Position numbers and translations under genes: made by a program
The notes under the pieces: model-generated
The model's input: only the letters and a program-made list of their open reading frames with translations
Databases searched by the model: none
What the model was told of the DNA's origin: nothing
NCBI RefSeq assembly: GCF_026427595.1
Contig: NZ_CP101527.1
Span: 2,575,501 to 2,639,500, forward strand
DNA from: Alkalimarinus sediminis
GTDB lineage: Bacteria > Pseudomonadota > Gammaproteobacteria > Pseudomonadales > Oleiphilaceae
Direction of reading: 5' to 3'
Length of the DNA: 64,000 bases
Shown: piece after piece, positions 1 to 8,561 of the stretch
How the letters are laid out: each line of letters opens with the position of its first letter
How positions within the stretch are numbered: position 1 is the stretch's first letter

Positions 1-1016
1 ACATCAATTAACGGATAATGCCATTGAGCGGCATAAAGTGGATTATCTGATACCGCAAACGCTTTACGAATATAGTTGGGTTCAGCCCATTCGATATCGT
101 CGCGGGCTCTTAACGTTTCGATATACTCCAACGTCTGCCATTTAGCTTTTTGCTGTTCGGGCCAGTCTTGAATGTCACTGAGTGTTTTAGTCGCTCTAGC
201 TTGAGGTGCAGATAAGTCAATTTTCATCTTCATGCCGTATTTAGCGCTGCCACCAATACTTGATAGACCCTCAATCGACTCTAGCTGACTTTTAACTCTC
301 TCGTTAAGTTGGAATGTATCAAACGAAGAGCGCGCGCTAGCACTTACCGGCGTACTCTGTTTTAGTTTTACTAATACCTCTCCGGGTACAAAGTCATAGG
401 CCATCGATAATGACTGGCTGGCAGCGGCTACTCCCTGCGAAACCGTCAAAAGGTATAACACAGGGCCTTCATCAGCATACACTTCTATTAAATAATCACC
501 CTTATTGCTCACTTCTATTGTTTTAGTAGAGGTATTCGATATTGGGGGCGTTACGAGGGTTCCGTCACGCTGTTTTAATGCCAACGTCGTTTTCAAGTCA
601 GCAACGCTAACGCTAGACTCAGCAGGAAACGCCACCAGTGTGACTACTTGGCCTTTAAGTAATTTAACGGCATAAACATCAACCGGGTCTGCCTGATATG
701 AAAAACGAGTATCACGGTAGCTGCCAGAAGAAGGGCTGACATAGCCCCCTGTTACCGAGGGGTTGCTAATATCCTGCGCGGTCGAAGCGGAGTCATTCTG
801 GGACACTAGCCCAACCGTACGCTGCATGACATCTTGGTCAGCCACGGAGCCAACCGGAATTTGGATGCTACCCGAGACGCTAAAGCCATTACTACCATTA
901 ACGGAGCCATCAATACCAGCGTTTAATGGTGCTGAGTCCCCACCGCCACCACAGCCAACTATAAGCGTAGATAAACAGGTGAGTATTACGCTCGAAATAC
1001 GATTAAATTTATTCAT
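1..1016 (-). CDS. S8 (subtilisin-like) serine protease lipoprotein, N-terminal part only
   Basis: A reading frame with no stop runs from an ATG at 1014-1016 off the left edge of the window, so only about 338 N-terminal residues are visible. The start is preceded by a GGAG ribosome site. The protein opens with a lipoprotein signal peptide with lipobox IVGC followed by a Gly run. A beta-rich region resembling a bacterial pre-peptidase C-terminal-like domain comes next. Then come a stretch reading FVPGEVLVKL and, near the edge, WAEPNYIRKA and NPLYAAQWHYPL. These last motifs are typical of the inhibitory propeptide and entry to the catalytic domain of S8 proteases. The catalytic Asp/His/Ser lie outside the window. 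It is probably an exported or surface-anchored protease. Family assignment is fairly secure; substrate unknown. Confidence 0.8.
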   Translation of the reverse strand, partial: MNKFNRISSVILTCLSTLIVGCGGGGDSAPLNAGIDGSVNGSNGFSVSGSIQIPVGSVADQDVMQRTVGLVSQNDSASTAQDISNPSVTGGYVSPSSGSYRDTRFSYQADPVDVYAVKLLKGQVVTLVAFPAESSVSVADLKTTLALKQRDGTLVTPPISNTSTKTIEVSNKGDYLIEVYADEGPVLYLLTVSQGVAAASQSLSMAYDFVPGEVLVKLKQSTPVSASARSSFDTFQLNERVKSQLESIEGLSSIGGSAKYGMKMKIDLSAPQARATKTLSDIQDWPEQQKAKWQTLEYIETLRARDDIEWAEPNYIRKAFAVSDNPLYAAQWHYPLID

Positions 1017-1191
1017 ACTCACTCCGTTTTTGACACACCTAGCACCTCTCGGTTCGACAACGCTAAATGCAAAAAATTCAACAGTCCCATGGGTTGATTG
1101 CCCGTAGTATTATTCTTAAATTACGTCTATTCTAAACCAAAATACAAACTTTAATGTTCCATTTCTGTAATCTAACAAACAGTGTCTCATC

Positions 1192-2883
1192 ATGCCTTAC
1201 GATCTTAAATCTCTACGAGCACCACGCCTATGGGGTGTACCGTTAAAAACGTTGGTATCATTTCTCGAAAATGGCTACTCCCGAAAGATTCTTGAATACC
1301 CCCTTATTAAAGAGGCAGGGTTAGACAAACTGAGAAGTCTTGATACTGATAGCGCCCCCATTATGACGCCCAAATTTCCCAAAGGGCGGTCAATGTCGGC
1401 AGCAAACGCTAAGCAAACATTAGATATTTTCGAGCATCAACCGTTGCCGGCTTCCGAGCAAGCCGGATTTAAGTTTCAGAGCGTTTTTGATTTTGCTAGC
1501 GCCTATCGAAATGGGTCAACAACCCCAGTGCGCGTTGCTGAGCAAGTTATTCACGCCATTAGCGTTTCAAACACTGGTAAAGCTCCCCTTCGCGCTATTA
1601 TTAACTCAAATGAACAAGATATTATGCGCCAGGCAACAGCATCAATGAAGCGCATTGCAGAGGGGAAACCTCTTAGTATTTTAGATGGGGTACCTGTTGC
1701 CGTTAAAGATGAAGTAGACATGGTGCCTTATGCCACCTCAGTTGGCACGCGTATCTTTGGCCAAGACCACTCAGCCCCTTGTGATGCAACCGTGGTAGCA
1801 AGACTAAGAGCTGCCGGCGCACTACTGATCGGAAAAGCCAATATGCACGAAATTGGCATTGGTGTGACGGGCGCTAACCCTCACTTTGGTGTTTGTCGCA
1901 ACCCTTATGAACCACAACATCATACCGGTGGTTCTTCCAGTGGTTCAGCATCTGCTGTAGCGGCAGGGCTATGCCCGTTAGCTGTTGGTGCGGACGGCGG
2001 TGGCTCAATCAGAATTCCGGCGGCACTTTGTGGTGTTGTAGGTCTTAAATCTACCTGGAGCAGAGTTAGTGAGCATGGCGCAGCACCGCTTTGTTGGAGC
2101 GTCGCCCATATTGGGCCAATGGGTGCAACCGTAGACGATGTGGCACTAGGCTATAGCCTTATGGCCGGGCCTGATACGAATGATGATGTCACCCTTGAAC
2201 AACCCAACGTACATCTTAAAGACTACCTTAACAAAGACCTGACCGGTCTGCGTGTCGGGGTATTTACACCTTGGTTTAACCATGCTGATAAAGATGTGGT
2301 AGATCGTTGCACTCAAGCTCTAAAAATACTTGAAGAGCACGGGGCCACCCGTCACGAAATTAATATAGAGCAATTAGATGTGCAGCGAGTTGCCCATATG
2401 GTGACGATTTCAAGTGAGATGCTAACAGCAGTAGAAAAAGAACATAAAAAAGACGCAAGCCGCTTTGCCTTAGATACTCGCCTCAATTTAGCCATTGCAG
2501 CGACGTTCAACTCAACAGACTATGTTAAGGCTCAGAAAGTTCGAGGGCTAGCAATAAAAGCATTTATGAGCGCATTGGAAGATGTTGATGTTATCATCAC
2601 GCCATCTTCTGCTATTCCAGCGCCAGAAATCAACACTAAAGCTCTACCCGAAGGGGAGTCTAACCTGTCTGCACTCAATGAAATTATGCGGTTCGCCAAT
2701 ACCGCTAACTTTACCGGCTTACCTGCACTAACTATCAATGCAGGTTACACCGATAAAGGTCTACCCATTGGAGTTCAGTTAATGGGGCGTCCGTGGGATG
2801 AGAGCTTATTGTTACGCATGGGGAGAGTCATTGATCAGGCGACACCAACACAAAAACCAAAAGTGCACTACTCTCTTTATTAA
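1192..2883 (+). CDS. Amidase signature family enzyme
   Basis: This 563-residue amidase-signature hydrolase is related to GatA and fatty-acid-amide hydrolase. The Ser-cisSer-Lys triad can be placed: Lys172 in VPVAVKDEVD, cis-Ser248 in GGSSSGSA, and nucleophile Ser272 in DGGGSIRIP. The first ~90 residues precede the amidase fold and are longer than in GatA; no signal peptide is evident. No gatB/gatC lies nearby, so a catabolic or amide-cleaving role is more likely than tRNA amidation. It lies upstream of atuR and converges with it, so linkage to terpene catabolism is positional only. Substrate cannot be told from sequence. Family very likely, specific function unknown. Confidence 0.85.
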   Translation: MPYDLKSLRAPRLWGVPLKTLVSFLENGYSRKILEYPLIKEAGLDKLRSLDTDSAPIMTPKFPKGRSMSAANAKQTLDIFEHQPLPASEQAGFKFQSVFDFASAYRNGSTTPVRVAEQVIHAISVSNTGKAPLRAIINSNEQDIMRQATASMKRIAEGKPLSILDGVPVAVKDEVDMVPYATSVGTRIFGQDHSAPCDATVVARLRAAGALLIGKANMHEIGIGVTGANPHFGVCRNPYEPQHHTGGSSSGSASAVAAGLCPLAVGADGGGSIRIPAALCGVVGLKSTWSRVSEHGAAPLCWSVAHIGPMGATVDDVALGYSLMAGPDTNDDVTLEQPNVHLKDYLNKDLTGLRVGVFTPWFNHADKDVVDRCTQALKILEEHGATRHEINIEQLDVQRVAHMVTISSEMLTAVEKEHKKDASRFALDTRLNLAIAATFNSTDYVKAQKVRGLAIKAFMSALEDVDVIITPSSAIPAPEINTKALPEGESNLSALNEIMRFANTANFTGLPALTINAGYTDKGLPIGVQLMGRPWDESLLLRMGRVIDQATPTQKPKVHYSLY

Positions 2884-2920
2884 GGTCTGAGGGCCTGTTA
2901 ATAGTACGAAGGAGTAGCAT

Positions 2921-2951
2921 CAGAGGTCTGACCAAACCATGAAGACCTCTG
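2921..2951. terminator. Hairpin between convergent amidase and atuR genes
   Basis: Perfect 9-bp inverted repeat (CAGAGGTCT and AGACCTCTG) with a 13-base loop, in the gap between two converging genes. No strong T-run follows, so a transcription-termination role is inferred from position only. Confidence 0.4.
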
Positions 2952-3006
2952 GTGATAACTCTCTTACCACCAGCCCATTAGAGAGTATGTTAATGCGCCG
3001 CTGATA

Positions 3007-3612
3007 TTATGATTTAACGGCCAATAGCAGTGCTTGTTCAGCCAGGTCATCGAGAGTCATGCCACCTCGTTCATCGAACCAAGTGGTTGTCCAACTGAGA
3101 GCACCAGTTAGAAAGCGACGAAGAATAAAGGTATCGCCAGCAATCAAACCCTCTTCTTTAGCCTCATCTAAAACATCTAACCAAAGTTGTTCGTAGATAT
3201 CTCGCAACGACAATATATCTGCCTGGCTCTCTTCAGAAAGGCTTCTCCACTCATACACCAGCACCGACATTGCCTCACCCGTAAAACCGGTAATAGAGGT
3301 GAGTTCGCACTTAATTAGCTCTAACAACCTCTCTTTTGTACTAGTCGCGTTCGCAAGTGCTCGCTTCATACGCGCCGTATTGTAGCGAATAGCCTCTTCC
3401 ATAACGGCTTTAAGGATTTGCTCTTTAGTTTTAAAGTGGTGAAAAATACTGCCGGACTGAATACCTACTTCATTGGCCAAATCTCTCACGGTGGTTCGCT
3501 CATAACCTTTCTTTTTAAACAGGTGAGCGGCCTTAACCAAAAGCCTTCCACGCGCGCTATCAGGGTTAGTAACATACCCTTCTTCAACCAGTACTTCTAA
3601 TTCAGACTTCAA
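3007..3612 (-). CDS. atuR: TetR-family repressor AtuR
   Basis: This is a 201-residue TetR/AcrR regulator. The N-terminal helix-turn-helix lies around residues 35-70 (TVRDLANEVGIQSGSIFHHF); an all-helical ligand-binding domain follows. It is divergent from atuA, as atuR is in Pseudomonas aeruginosa, where AtuR represses the acyclic terpene cluster. That gives a specific identity rather than a generic TetR label. The start is a TTG at 3612: no ATG or GTG occurs before the HTH, and an AAGGAAG ribosome site sits about 9 bases upstream. The likely operator is the palindrome at 3769-3790. The inducing ligand is unknown here; in Pseudomonas it is thought to be a pathway intermediate. Confidence 0.85.
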   Translation of the reverse strand: MKSELEVLVEEGYVTNPDSARGRLLVKAAHLFKKKGYERTTVRDLANEVGIQSGSIFHHFKTKEQILKAVMEEAIRYNTARMKRALANATSTKERLLELIKCELTSITGFTGEAMSVLVYEWRSLSEESQADILSLRDIYEQLWLDVLDEAKEEGLIAGDTFILRRFLTGALSWTTTWFDERGGMTLDDLAEQALLLAVKS

Positions 3613-3768
3613 TCTGTTGCTTCCTTTTAATGCGAATAGCCGAGAGCGTAATTTACGTTAATCGGCAACAACTGTCACCGACACTAACATTCTAAACATG
3701 CGTATATGCAGGTTACGCCTTCTTAAATAACCGATAGCTTCATATTAGCTAGAATTTAATATTTTTAC

Positions 3769-3790
3769 AAACCAAGCGCTTGCTTGGTTT
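3769..3790. promoter_or_regulatory. Probable AtuR operator
   Basis: Perfect inverted repeat with 9-bp arms AAACCAAGC and GCTTGGTTT around a 4-base centre, in the atuR-atuA intergenic region. The size and symmetry suit a TetR-family dimer. It overlaps the -35 element of the proposed atuA promoter, as expected for a repressor. P. aeruginosa AtuR is reported to bind two inverted repeats at atuA; only one clear copy is visible here. Confidence 0.75.
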
Positions 3791-3808
3791 ATTTTTCTGT
3801 TGTATGGT
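3780..3808 (+). promoter_or_regulatory. Possible sigma-70 promoter of atuA
   Basis: TTGCTT at 3780-3785 and TATGGT at 3803-3808 are separated by exactly 17 bases, about 60 bases before the atuA ATG. Both hexamers are imperfect matches. The overlap with the palindromic operator is the main supporting evidence. Confidence 0.45.
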
Positions 3809-3869
3809 TAGTCTCATGCCATCAAGAAAATAATAGCCAGCAAAAGATGAAATACAGGATAAGCACGCT

Positions 3870-5714
3870 ATGACTACGCAAAACCAAACCGAGAGCAACC
3901 GTTCGTCATTCAACAGCCAAGATAAAACCGTACGCATTGGCTGTGCATCTGCTTTTTGGGGTGATACAGAGACAGCCGCTTCTCAATTAGTCGAAAAAGG
4001 AAATATAGATTATTTGGTATTTGATTATCTTGCCGAGATCACCATGTCGATCATGGCTGGCCAAAAGATGAAAGACCCCAATGCAGGCTATGCAACGGAT
4101 TTTGTTAAAACCGTTATGGCACCGTTATTGGGTGATATTAAAGCTAAAGGTATAAAGGTGATCAGCAATGCAGGCGGTGTCAACCCTCAAGCCTGTCGAG
4201 ATGCGCTACAGCAAGCTGCAGATGAAGTGGGCGTCGACCTAAAGATTGCGGTTGTTAGTGGTGACAATATTTTACCCAAAAAAGATAGCTACGCTAAACA
4301 GGGCGTTGTCGAAATGAATACCGGCGCGGCTATTCCTCCTATGTTAGTGAGCATGAACGCCTATTTAGGTGCTCCTGGGGTAGTGGCAGCGCTTGCAGCG
4401 GATGCCGATATTATTATTACCGGCCGAGTTGTCGATAGCGCAGTTGTATTGGGCGCATTAGTTCATGAGTTCAACTGGTCAATGGATGACTATCACAAGC
4501 TAGCCCAAGGTAGCTTGGCAGGGCACATCATCGAATGCGGTGCTCAGTGCACCGGTGGCAATTTTACCGATTGGGAGTCTGTCGTTGATGGTTACGATGA
4601 TATGGGTTTTCCAATTGTTGAGGTCGATAGCAACGGCAACTTCGTAGTCAGTAAACCTGAAGGAACAGGAGGAGTGGTCAGCACTGCCACAGTGGGTGAG
4701 CAGCTTGTCTATGAAATTGGCGACCCTCGAGCATACTTTCTGCCCGACGTTGTATGCGATTTTACACAGGTTAACCTAAAACAGATCGGTAACAACCTAG
4801 TCGAAGTAACGGGTGCTGCGGGACACCCGCCCTCTGAAAGTTACAAAGTATCGGCCACCTACCCTGACGGTTTTAAATGCAGCGCCTCCTTTCTTATTGG
4901 AGGCTTGCAAGCAGCAGCCAAAGGGCAAGCAGTTGCAGATGCCATCATCAAAAAAACCAGTCGTTTATTTGCAGAGCGCGGCATGAAGCCCTTTTCAGAG
5001 GTCAATATAGAGTTACTCGGCACCGAAACCACTTATGGCGAAAGAGCGACTCAAGCAGGCTCCCGAGAGGTTGTAGTTAAAATCGCGGTCGCACACCCGG
5101 AAAAGAAAGCCCTAGTGCTATTCTCCAGAGAGATTGCCCAAGCTGGCACAGGTATGGCACCGGGTCTAACGGGTATTGTCGGCGGTCGACCAGCTGTATG
5201 GCCCAAAATTAGACTGTTCTCATGTTTGGTTCCTAAAGAAGGTATTGATTTGGCGGTTGATATTAACGGCGAGCTAACGCCTGTTTCAGTCGACACTTCT
5301 GGCGGCTTTAGCGGTGATTGCGTTCAACCTCAATCAATCGCTGCAGCGGCAATCGAGCCTACTACTGATACTGTACCTCTTATCAAATTAGCCTGGGCAA
5401 GAAGTGGTGACAAAGGAGACCACTCCAACATCGGTGTCATCGCTCGCAAACCTGAATACCTCCCCTATATCAGAGAGGCGCTATCAACCGCGAAGGTAGC
5501 TGAGTTTATGAAGCACACGTTAGATACCGAAAATGGCAAGGTCAGCTGCTGGGAGTTACCTAGTATTTACGCGCTTAACTTCCTACTAGAGCATAGTCTT
5601 GGTGGAGGGGGTGTTGCCAGTTTAAGAATAGACCCACAAGGTAAAGCGTTTGCTCAACAACTGCTTGAGTTTCCGGTTGCAGTTTCGTCTGCTATTGCCA
5701 AAGAGGTTAACTGA
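3870..5714 (+). CDS. atuA: Acyclic terpene utilisation protein AtuA
   Basis: This 614-residue protein matches AtuA (DUF1446 family). The large N-terminal domain (about residues 20-470) carries [13 protein letters not shown] and [14 protein letters not shown] smaller C-terminal domain (about 505-610) begins [20 protein letters not shown]. Pseudomonas AtuA is required for growth on citronellol/geraniol, but its reaction is unsettled. An AGGA ribosome site precedes the ATG. It is the first gene of the operon and lies directly downstream of the operator/promoter. The atuB ATG follows the atuA stop after two bases, indicating tight coupling. No signal peptide, so presumably cytosolic. Confidence 0.92.
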   Translation: MTTQNQTESNRSSFNSQDKTVRIGCASAFWGDTETAASQLVEKGNIDYLVFDYLAEITMSIMAGQKMKDPNAGYATDFVKTVMAPLLGDIKAKGIKVISNAGGVNPQACRDALQQAADEVGVDLKIAVVSGDNILPKKDSYAKQGVVEMNTGAAIPPMLVSMNAYLGAPGVVAALAADADIIITGRVVDSAVVLGALVHEFNWSMDDYHKLAQGSLAGHIIECGAQCTGGNFTDWESVVDGYDDMGFPIVEVDSNGNFVVSKPEGTGGVVSTATVGEQLVYEIGDPRAYFLPDVVCDFTQVNLKQIGNNLVEVTGAAGHPPSESYKVSATYPDGFKCSASFLIGGLQAAAKGQAVADAIIKKTSRLFAERGMKPFSEVNIELLGTETTYGERATQAGSREVVVKIAVAHPEKKALVLFSREIAQAGTGMAPGLTGIVGGRPAVWPKIRLFSCLVPKEGIDLAVDINGELTPVSVDTSGGFSGDCVQPQSIAAAAIEPTTDTVPLIKLAWARSGDKGDHSNIGVIARKPEYLPYIREALSTAKVAEFMKHTLDTENGKVSCWELPSIYALNFLLEHSLGGGGVASLRIDPQGKAFAQQLLEFPVAVSSAIAKEVN

Positions 5715-5716
5715 TA

Positions 5717-6610
5717 ATGGGCTATCACTCCATTTACAAAGACACACTTTTTGAAGGCAAGAATATCATTGTAACCGGGGGTGGAAGCGGCATTGGCCGA
5801 TGCACTGCGCACGAGGTCGCAGCCCTGGGTGCAAATGTCATTATTGTGGGTCGTAAAGTTGAAAAGCTTCAACAAGTCGCCAAGGAGATCGAAGAAGATG
5901 GCGGCAAAGTTGACTATTTTAGCTGTGATATTCGAGAAGAAGACAACGTTAACACCATGGTCAAAGAGATCATCAGCAAGCATGGCCACATCAACGGTTT
6001 GCTTAACAATGCGGGAGGGCAATTCCCCTCCCCGCTCGCTACTATCAATCAAAAAGGTTGGGAAACCGTTGTTAGAACCAACTTAACAGGTGGTTTTCTG
6101 GTAGCTCGTGAGGTCTACACCCAGTCAATGTCTAAACATGGAGGTTCGATCGTAAATATCGTTGCAGACATGTGGGGCGGAATGCCGGGGATGGGACACT
6201 CCGGTGCGGCTAGAGCAGGCATGGTGAATTTTACCCAAACCGCAGCCATCGAATGGGGTGCTTCTGGCGTGCGTGTAAACGCTATCGCACCAGGTTGGGT
6301 GGCATCAAGCGGTATGGATAGCTATCCCCCTCATATGAAGCCCTTCATACTTTCGCTTAGAGATGCCGTGCCCCTTAAACGCCTGGGAACTGAATCTGAA
6401 ATAAGCTCGGTTATCTGTTTCTTACTCAGTGAGGGGGCCAACTTTATTAGTGGCGACTGTATCAGGATTGATGGTGCTGCCTCCCAAGGCACACGAGTCT
6501 GGCCACTGCCTAACGCAAAAAATTCGGAGTCTTACAATGGATTTCATCGAGCAACGACCCCTAAGATATTTCAAGATGCAGAGCCTAAAAAAGACAAACC
6601 AAAAAACTGA
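5717..6610 (+). CDS. atuB: AtuB, short-chain dehydrogenase/reductase with atypical active site
   Basis: This 297-residue SDR has the cofactor motif GGGSGIG (residues 21-27) and NNAGG (97-101). The usual YxxxK is absent: the position reads GHSGAARAGM (His161-Arg166), as in peroxisomal trans-2-enoyl-CoA reductase-like SDRs, not classical alcohol dehydrogenases. In the atu pathway AtuB has been assigned as a dehydrogenase of citronellol catabolism. The residues seen here would equally suit an acyl-CoA reductase. It starts 2 bases after atuA. The C-terminal tail (after ~270) is Lys-rich and not part of the fold. Identity from order and similarity is strong; the reaction is not settled. Confidence 0.88.
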   Translation: MGYHSIYKDTLFEGKNIIVTGGGSGIGRCTAHEVAALGANVIIVGRKVEKLQQVAKEIEEDGGKVDYFSCDIREEDNVNTMVKEIISKHGHINGLLNNAGGQFPSPLATINQKGWETVVRTNLTGGFLVAREVYTQSMSKHGGSIVNIVADMWGGMPGMGHSGAARAGMVNFTQTAAIEWGASGVRVNAIAPGWVASSGMDSYPPHMKPFILSLRDAVPLKRLGTESEISSVICFLLSEGANFISGDCIRIDGAASQGTRVWPLPNAKNSESYNGFHRATTPKIFQDAEPKKDKPKN

Positions 6611-6635
6611 TTACAACAGCTAGCGGAACCTACTC

Positions 6636-8252
6636 ATGCCAGTATTACAATCACAAATCGATACTCATTCAGTTGAGTTTCAAGAAAATTCGGAAGCAAT
6701 GCAAACCTGCATTGATGAGTTTCGTGCAGTCGAACAGAAAGTCATAGATAAAGCGAATGAGTCAAAAGATAAGATTCATAAACGCGGCAAGCTGCTCCCG
6801 CGAGAGCGGCTGAAATTATTGCTTGACCGTGGAGCGCCTTTTCTCGAGATCTGCCCTTTGGCCGGCTATAAAATGCACGATGATAAAGACGGCTCAATGG
6901 CAGGCGGAGGCGTCATCTCAGGCATTGGTTATGTAGAGGGCGTTCGCTGCCTGATTATGGCCAGTAATAGCGCCATTAAAGGCGGTACTATTTCCCCTGC
7001 GGGGCTAGATAAGTCTTTACGGGTTCAAGAGATCGCCAAAGAGAATAAGCTGCCTATTATTACGATGGCTGAAAGTGGCGGAGCTAACCTTAATTATGCC
7101 ACCGATATCTTCGTTCAGGGTGCTCGAGGTTTTGCCAATCAGGCTCGTTTATCCGCAGCAGGTATCCCCCAGGTCACAGTCGTGCATGGCAATGCTACTG
7201 CTGGCGGTGCTTATCAGCCCGGTCTTTCTGACTACAATATTGTAGTTAAAGATAAAGCCAAGATGTTTTTGGCAGGCCCTCCGCTACTTAAAGCGGCGAC
7301 CGGAGAAGTCGCCACCGACGAGGAGCTTGGTGGTGCCGAGATGCATGCAACGGTTGCAGGTACAGCTGAATACATGGCCGAAGATGACTCAGATGGCATT
7401 CGCATAGCCCGAGAGATCGTTCGCAGCATCCCCTGGAATGAACAGCTTCCGTCTAAGCAAGAGAGACAGTGGAAAGAACCTTTATATTCGCCCAAAGAGC
7501 TGATCGGCGTTGTACCTTCCGATGCTAAACGACCTTATGATGTGCGTGAAGTCATCGCTCGCATTGCGGATGGTTCAGAATTTTTAGACTTTAAACCTCT
7601 TTTCGACAACCAAACCGTATGCGGCCATATCAACATTGAAGGCCACGCCTGCGGCATCATCGGTAACAACGGCCCTATCACCCCAAAAGGTGCAGCCAAA
7701 GCCGCGCAGTTTATTCAACTTTGCGAGCAATCTAACACCGCAATATTGTTCTTCCACAACACTACCGGCTTTATGGTCGGCACCGACTCAGAGCAAAACG
7801 GGGTTATCAAGCACGGTTCCAAAATGCTGCAAGCTGTTGCCAATGCAACCGTACCTAAACTCACTATTGTGATCGGCGGTTCTTATGGTGCGGGTAACTA
7901 TGCGATGTGCGGCAGAGGTCTTGACCCTCGATTTATATTTGCATGGCCTAACAGCCGCACTGCCGTGATGGGTGGTGCGCAAGCGGGCAAGGTTTTACGT
8001 ATTGTGACCGAAGAGAAGCATGCCAAAATGGGCAAAGAAGCAGACCCCAAAATGCTGGATATGATTGAGCAAGCCACGGCCCAAAAGTTAGATGCAGGCT
8101 CAACGCCACTGTATGGCACAGCAAGACTTTGGGATGACGGCTTAATTGACCCTCGGGATACACGCAGCATATTGGCATATTTGCTCGATATTTGTGCCGA
8201 AGCCACTGCCAGACCGTTACGTCCGACTCGCTTTGGCGTTTCACGGTTTTAG
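6636..8252 (+). CDS. atuC: Geranyl-CoA carboxylase, carboxyltransferase (beta) subunit
   Basis: At 538 residues this is a biotin-dependent acyl-CoA carboxyltransferase of the MCC/GCC beta type, with two crotonase-like halves. Motifs include GNATAGGAYQP (oxyanion region, about 185-195) and GGSYGAGNYAM in the second half. It would transfer carboxyl from biotin on AtuF to the gamma-methyl of cis-geranyl-CoA, giving isohexenylglutaconyl-CoA. Residues 164-170 read RGFANQA, with small residues where methylcrotonyl-CoA carboxylases have a bulky aromatic. I take this to favour a geranyl-sized pocket, an inference from remembered MCC sequences. It follows atuB by 25 bases. Two intergenic repeats start right at its stop codon. 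Confidence 0.92.
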   Translation: MPVLQSQIDTHSVEFQENSEAMQTCIDEFRAVEQKVIDKANESKDKIHKRGKLLPRERLKLLLDRGAPFLEICPLAGYKMHDDKDGSMAGGGVISGIGYVEGVRCLIMASNSAIKGGTISPAGLDKSLRVQEIAKENKLPIITMAESGGANLNYATDIFVQGARGFANQARLSAAGIPQVTVVHGNATAGGAYQPGLSDYNIVVKDKAKMFLAGPPLLKAATGEVATDEELGGAEMHATVAGTAEYMAEDDSDGIRIAREIVRSIPWNEQLPSKQERQWKEPLYSPKELIGVVPSDAKRPYDVREVIARIADGSEFLDFKPLFDNQTVCGHINIEGHACGIIGNNGPITPKGAAKAAQFIQLCEQSNTAILFFHNTTGFMVGTDSEQNGVIKHGSKMLQAVANATVPKLTIVIGGSYGAGNYAMCGRGLDPRFIFAWPNSRTAVMGGAQAGKVLRIVTEEKHAKMGKEADPKMLDMIEQATAQKLDAGSTPLYGTARLWDDGLIDPRDTRSILAYLLDICAEATARPLRPTRFGVSRF

Positions 8253-8376
8253 TAGCCGTGATGAAAGAAGGCAGTGCCCGCCCCGTGAAACGCTTTGGGT
8301 GCGACTGGAATCAAGGGAATGGTCGCTACTGAATGAAGAACCAACCCCTGATTCCGCTTCGCTGCATCAAGGCTAC
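8252..8376. repeat. Dispersed palindromic intergenic repeat, copy 1
   Basis: Begins GTAGCCGTGATGAAAG and ends GCATCAAGGCTAC, so the outer ends are inverted repeats of each other. Internal GGAATCAAGG and CCTGATTCCGCTTCGCTG also pair. It starts at the last base of the atuC stop codon. This copy has about 25 extra internal bases relative to copies 2 and 3. Confidence 0.85.
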
Positions 8377-8410
8377 AAGGGCTAATACAACAACTAACAC
8401 TGGATAACTC

Positions 8411-8509
8411 GTAGCCGTGATGAAAGGAGGGACGACTGGAATCAAGGAAATAACCACGATGAATTGCAAAACTAAAAACCCTGATTCCGCTTCGCTGCAT
8501 CAAGGCTAC
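8411..8509. repeat. Dispersed palindromic intergenic repeat, copy 2
   Basis: Same element as at 8252-8376, in direct orientation 34 bases downstream. The right half (CCTGATTCCGCTTCGCTG...) is essentially identical between the two. The transcript would fold into a long imperfect hairpin between atuC and atuD. No coding content is seen in 8253-8561. Confidence 0.85.
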
Positions 8510-8561
8510 AAGGGCAGTTAAACGACTAGAACAAGAAATATTAAAATATAAGGTAATCACC

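Noticed and set aside
3749-3937. 62-codon minus-strand frame across the atuA start
   Set aside because: Overlaps the operator and atuA start; judged a shadow.
5654-6052. 132-codon minus-strand frame opposite atuB
   Set aside because: Shadow of the atuA/atuB coding strand; no ribosome site.
8146-8385. 79-codon plus-strand frame crossing the atuC stop into the repeat
   Set aside because: Out of frame with atuC; sequence is that of the repeat element.
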